Source of the DNA: Bacteroidales bacterium
GTDB taxonomy: Bacteria > Bacteroidota > Bacteroidia > Bacteroidales > JAADGE01
Assembly (NCBI GenBank): GCA_029934265.1
Contig: JAOZMN010000166.1
Span: 1 to 6,584, forward strand
Reading direction: 5' to 3'
Length of the DNA: 6,584 nucleotides
Both the position numbers and the translations under genes were made by a program. The notes under the pieces were generated by a model. It was not told the origin of the DNA. It searched no databases and worked only from the letters and a program-made list of their open reading frames with translations. Positions 5,501-6,584 of the stretch are shown here, piece by piece. Positions within the stretch are counted from its first letter, which is position 1. Each line of letters starts with the position of its first letter.

Positions 5501-6584
5501 TCACGATGCAAAAAATAAATTACCGCTTTCGATAAATTGTACCGAAAAAAGTTATTCCCGTAAGAAACAAAGGATTACAATAAAAACCGTTCCGGGAGCA
5601 ATGGTTACAGTTTCCGCTGTAGATGAAGGAATTTTACTTGTAAATAATACTCAAACTCCAAAACCTTACGATTATTTTTATCAAAAAAGAAAACTTACCG
5701 TAAAATCTTATGATATTTATCCGTTTTTATTTCCGGAAATTTCACTGCATTCCGGCAGAGCGGGTGGGGGAGAAGGCGATGACGGAATCGGTAAAAGAGC
5801 CAATCCGATAAAAAATAATCGTGTAAAACTTGTATCGTTTTGGAGTGGAATCAAAAAAGCCGATGCCTCCGGAAAAATAGTGTATGACATCGAAATTCCG
5901 CAGTTTTCCGGTAATCTTAAAATTACTGCTGTTGCTCACAAAAACAAGGCTTTCGCTTCCGCAGATAAAAATATGACAGTTGCCGACCCTGTAATTATCA
6001 GCACCGGATTGCCTCGTTTTTTAAGTCCCGGCGATATTGTAAACGTTCCTGTAACTATTTCAAACACAACGAGTAAACTTAAAAAATGTAATATTGAAAT
6101 TAAAGTGCAAGGAGCTTTGGAAATTCAAGGAAATTCAAAAAATACATTGAATATTTCGGCAAATCAAGAAACAAAAACAACTTTCAGATTGCTTGCAAAA
6201 AATAAAATAGGTAAAGCAAAAGTTACGGTTACTATATTCGATAATTCAAAAAAATATTATGAAGAAATTGACATTACCGTGCGTCCGTCTTCTCCTTTAC
6301 AGAAAAAGACCGGGTCGGGATTTGTCCTTGCCGGAAAAAATAAACAGCTTGTAATGAATACTTTGAACTTTATCCCGCAAAGTACGGACAAAAAACTTAT
6401 AATCGGAACTTCTCCGCTTTTGGAATTTAACGAAGACCTTGTATATTTACTGAAATATCCTTACGGCTGTGTGGAACAGACCGTTTCGAGCGTTTTTCCT
6501 CAATTATATTTTCAAGATTTGGTGAAAAACGTATTTAAAGGAACTTCATTAATAAAAAGTCCGAATGAAAACATAAAAGCGGCG
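2463..6584 (+). CDS. Alpha-2-macroglobulin family lipoprotein, N-terminal 1374 residues (3' end outside window)
   Basis: Bacterial alpha-2-macroglobulins are extracytoplasmic protease traps: cleavage of a bait region triggers a conformational change and a reactive Cys-Gln thioester links to the protease. The frame is open from ATG 2463 to the window end. Seen in order: lipoprotein signal peptide with Cys18; an N-terminal Ig-like domain (FEFDKDMV 40-47, LIFSP 79-83); an Asp/Tyr-rich insert (~367-396); a macroglobulin domain with SDIGLIVK (460-467); the MG2 signature YGERKLYRPGE (569-579); the MG6/bait-domain signature VSAVDEGIL (1050-1058); a Gly-rich loop (1100-1110); the A2M domain from ~1120 (VKLVSFWSG, then DIEIPQFSG); and thioester motif PYGCVEQT with C1336 and Q1339. 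Full Bacteroidota members run to roughly 1,800-1,900 residues, so the rest of the thioester domain and the C-terminal domains are missing. ATG 2463 is preferred because the signal peptide follows directly. The family assignment is secure; the target protease is unknown. Confidence 0.96.
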   Translation, partial: MKKITILPILIILLLISCKDTTTVTTKFDKQISTYGNLVFEFDKDMVESSRLNKWDTTQYLILEPKMKGKFKWKTRRKLIFSPYSYFLPSTDYKIKFSKSEFKKQKLDKKEIIVHTAYVGIKKTGAYWTAGGKNNNKAFVKLDITLNYPINIDELTKNLEVKFGDKICLISPISKSSQSAHSFMIENIPISENDITLEISVKKGMKVLSGQILREDAHDKAIITSPSVLKIKNINAQHDGFVGIIEINPSQAISNNNIENFIEIFPKAKHTTEIRNGNIFITSKEFDIKKQYNITVKEGVTGVLSGKLKYEYSEQIGFGKLRPLVKFINKKGMYIMSGGNKNLELKLVNVPELTVRISKIYENNLISYFGYDNNYDNYYYDDFGYDDYDYYYSGDEAPGSLGDEIWTKTYKSENLPAQGENRILKINFKDKIGAYNGIYIIEAFSTEDSWIKARKAVSISDIGLIVKKGINSISVFANSIETAKEIQGVNLKFIGKNNQIVGKAKTDLSGIAVFKIPKELANGFNIRLITAEKNGDFNYLPFGKTAVGTSRFDVGGKTVNTDSYDAFIYGERKLYRPGETINIAGVLRDYKWRTPGKIPIKIKFISPGGKTYKTIKKMLNEQGSFEASLKLPDNAITGGYTAEVYSSTGVLLNSKLFRVEEFMPDRIKAEMKFDKKELTKNDSLDISIKVQNLFGTPAVDRNYEITQRLSKRSFYAKAWSDYNFSVSGVNSYFDNKERYGKTDKNGLAKEIFKPLEYYKNMGVLRANYHLTVFDETGRPIHRSKSIELYTQSKFYGIKLPSTYVHTDKAMKIRIIAVDKTGIAQNNTSAKISVIRHDYKTVLAKSGSYYKYKSEHEEIIVEEKNILINGKNTIYNFVPKKSGRFEIRVTKPKSGTYVVSSFYAYGFGKTTSSSFKVNNEGNIDIVTDKKTYKTGEKAKIMLKTPFSGKVLITVESNNVIKSFYKQTDKRAVEFELDIKNYYVPNIYVSATLFRKHGVSELPLTVAHGFAPIIVHDAKNKLPLSINCTEKSYSRKKQRITIKTVPGAMVTVSAVDEGILLVNNTQTPKPYDYFYQKRKLTVKSYDIYPFLFPEISLHSGRAGGGEGDDGIGKRANPIKNNRVKLVSFWSGIKKADASGKIVYDIEIPQFSGNLKITAVAHKNKAFASADKNMTVADPVIISTGLPRFLSPGDIVNVPVTISNTTSKLKKCNIEIKVQGALEIQGNSKNTLNISANQETKTTFRLLAKNKIGKAKVTVTIFDNSKKYYEEIDITVRPSSPLQKKTGSGFVLAGKNKQLVMNTLNFIPQSTDKKLIIGTSPLLEFNEDLVYLLKYPYGCVEQTVSSVFPQLYFQDLVKNVFKGTSLIKSPNENIKAA
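3567..3650 (+). repeat. Imperfect tandem duplication encoding an Asp/Tyr-rich insert in the macroglobulin
   Basis: Two adjacent 42-base units (3567-3608 and 3609-3650) encode FGYDNNYDNYYYDD and FGYDDYDYYYSGDE (residues 369-382 and 383-396). Both begin TTC GGC TAY GAT and share the order Phe-Gly-Tyr-Asp, then mixed Asp/Asn/Tyr. In 28 residues about 12 are Tyr and most of the rest Asp or Asn; there is no Lys or Arg, in contrast to the lysine-rich flanks. The segment interrupts a macroglobulin domain between TVRISKIYENN and GDEIWTK, so it is probably a long surface loop. From memory, relatives also carry an acidic, Tyr-rich loop here, which would make the position conserved and the sequence variable. 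Confidence 0.7.
5640..5819 (+). other. Candidate bait region of the macroglobulin
   Basis: Residues 1060-1119 lie between the MG6 signature (VSAVDEGIL, 1050-1058) and the A2M domain start (R1120). In the family this interval is where the protease-exposed bait segment is expected. It contains a basic aromatic stretch (YDYFYQKRKL, 1069-1078), a tyrosine- and proline-containing part (SYDIYPFLFPE) and a flexible Gly/acidic loop (RAGGGEGDDGIGKR, 1099-1112) flanked by Arg and Lys. Trypsin-like, chymotrypsin-like and elastase-like sites are all available. The first half is conserved wording in Bacteroidota relatives, so the Gly-rich loop is the likelier cleavable part. The assignment is by position, not proven. 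Confidence 0.55.
6459..6482 (+). other. Thioester motif of the macroglobulin
   Basis: The codons encode PYGCVEQT. Cys1336 (TGT 6468-6470) and Gln1339 (CAG 6477-6479) are in the C-x-E-Q spacing that forms the internal beta-cysteinyl-gamma-glutamyl thioester in this family. The intact motif indicates the covalent-trapping class of bacterial macroglobulin rather than the thioester-less class. The following residues (VSSVFPQLYFQDL) match the first helices of the thioester domain, which is then cut by the window end. Confidence 0.93.

Noticed and set aside
2437..5939. Other minus-strand open frames of 65-109 codons across the macroglobulin gene
   Set aside because: They are scattered shadows under a continuous 1374-codon frame with recognised family motifs from end to end.
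1..6584. Mobile elements, CRISPR arrays, tRNA or rRNA genes, phage or defence genes
   Set aside because: Almost the whole window is accounted for by two intact-frame conserved genes and a 133-base gap; no terminal repeats, spaced direct repeats or RNA-gene signatures were seen.

Overview
The window is AT-rich bacterial DNA that reads as the genome of a member of the phylum Bacteroidota. Three things point there. The SecA fragment carries the lineage's insertions and its IRA1 wording (KQSVQNASYEQKDPLLIYKFES). The large second protein matches the long Bacteroidota form of bacterial alpha-2-macroglobulin. The intergenic region has an exact TAnnTTTG box, the -7 element of the Bacteroidota primary sigma factor. 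I cannot place it below phylum; a Bacteroidales-like or uncultured relative is a guess.

Layout: (1) positions 1-2329, + strand, are the last 775 codons of secA, the ATPase of the Sec protein-export machine; its N-terminal third (Walker A and DEAD box) lies before the window. (2) Positions 2330-2462 are a 133-base intergenic region with a strong intrinsic terminator (2353-2386), directly followed by a probable promoter for the next gene (-7 box 2389-2396), a short A-rich leader and no well-placed Shine-Dalgarno. (3) Positions 2463-6584, + strand, are the first 1374 codons of a lipoprotein of the alpha-2-macroglobulin family, open to the end of the window and cut just after its thioester motif. 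Both reading frames are clean, with no internal stop or frameshift. There are no RNA genes, mobile elements, CRISPR arrays or + strand small genes that I can support, and the minus-strand open frames are shadows of these two genes.

The two genes are co-directional but appear to be separate transcription units. SecA drives export through SecYEG. The macroglobulin has a lipoprotein signal peptide and would use that route, as any exported protein would; I see no specific functional link. The macroglobulin is expected to act as a periplasmic or surface protease trap: a protease cuts the bait region and the activated Cys-Gln thioester then couples to it. In many bacteria this family is encoded next to pbpC, which would lie beyond the right edge if present.

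This looks like mostly ordinary chromosome. The points that deserve a second look are the SecA C-terminus, which keeps the lead-in to the zinc-binding motif but replaces the motif itself; a duplicated Asp/Tyr-rich insert in the macroglobulin; the macroglobulin's Gly-rich candidate bait segment; and the overlap of the secA terminator with the next promoter.
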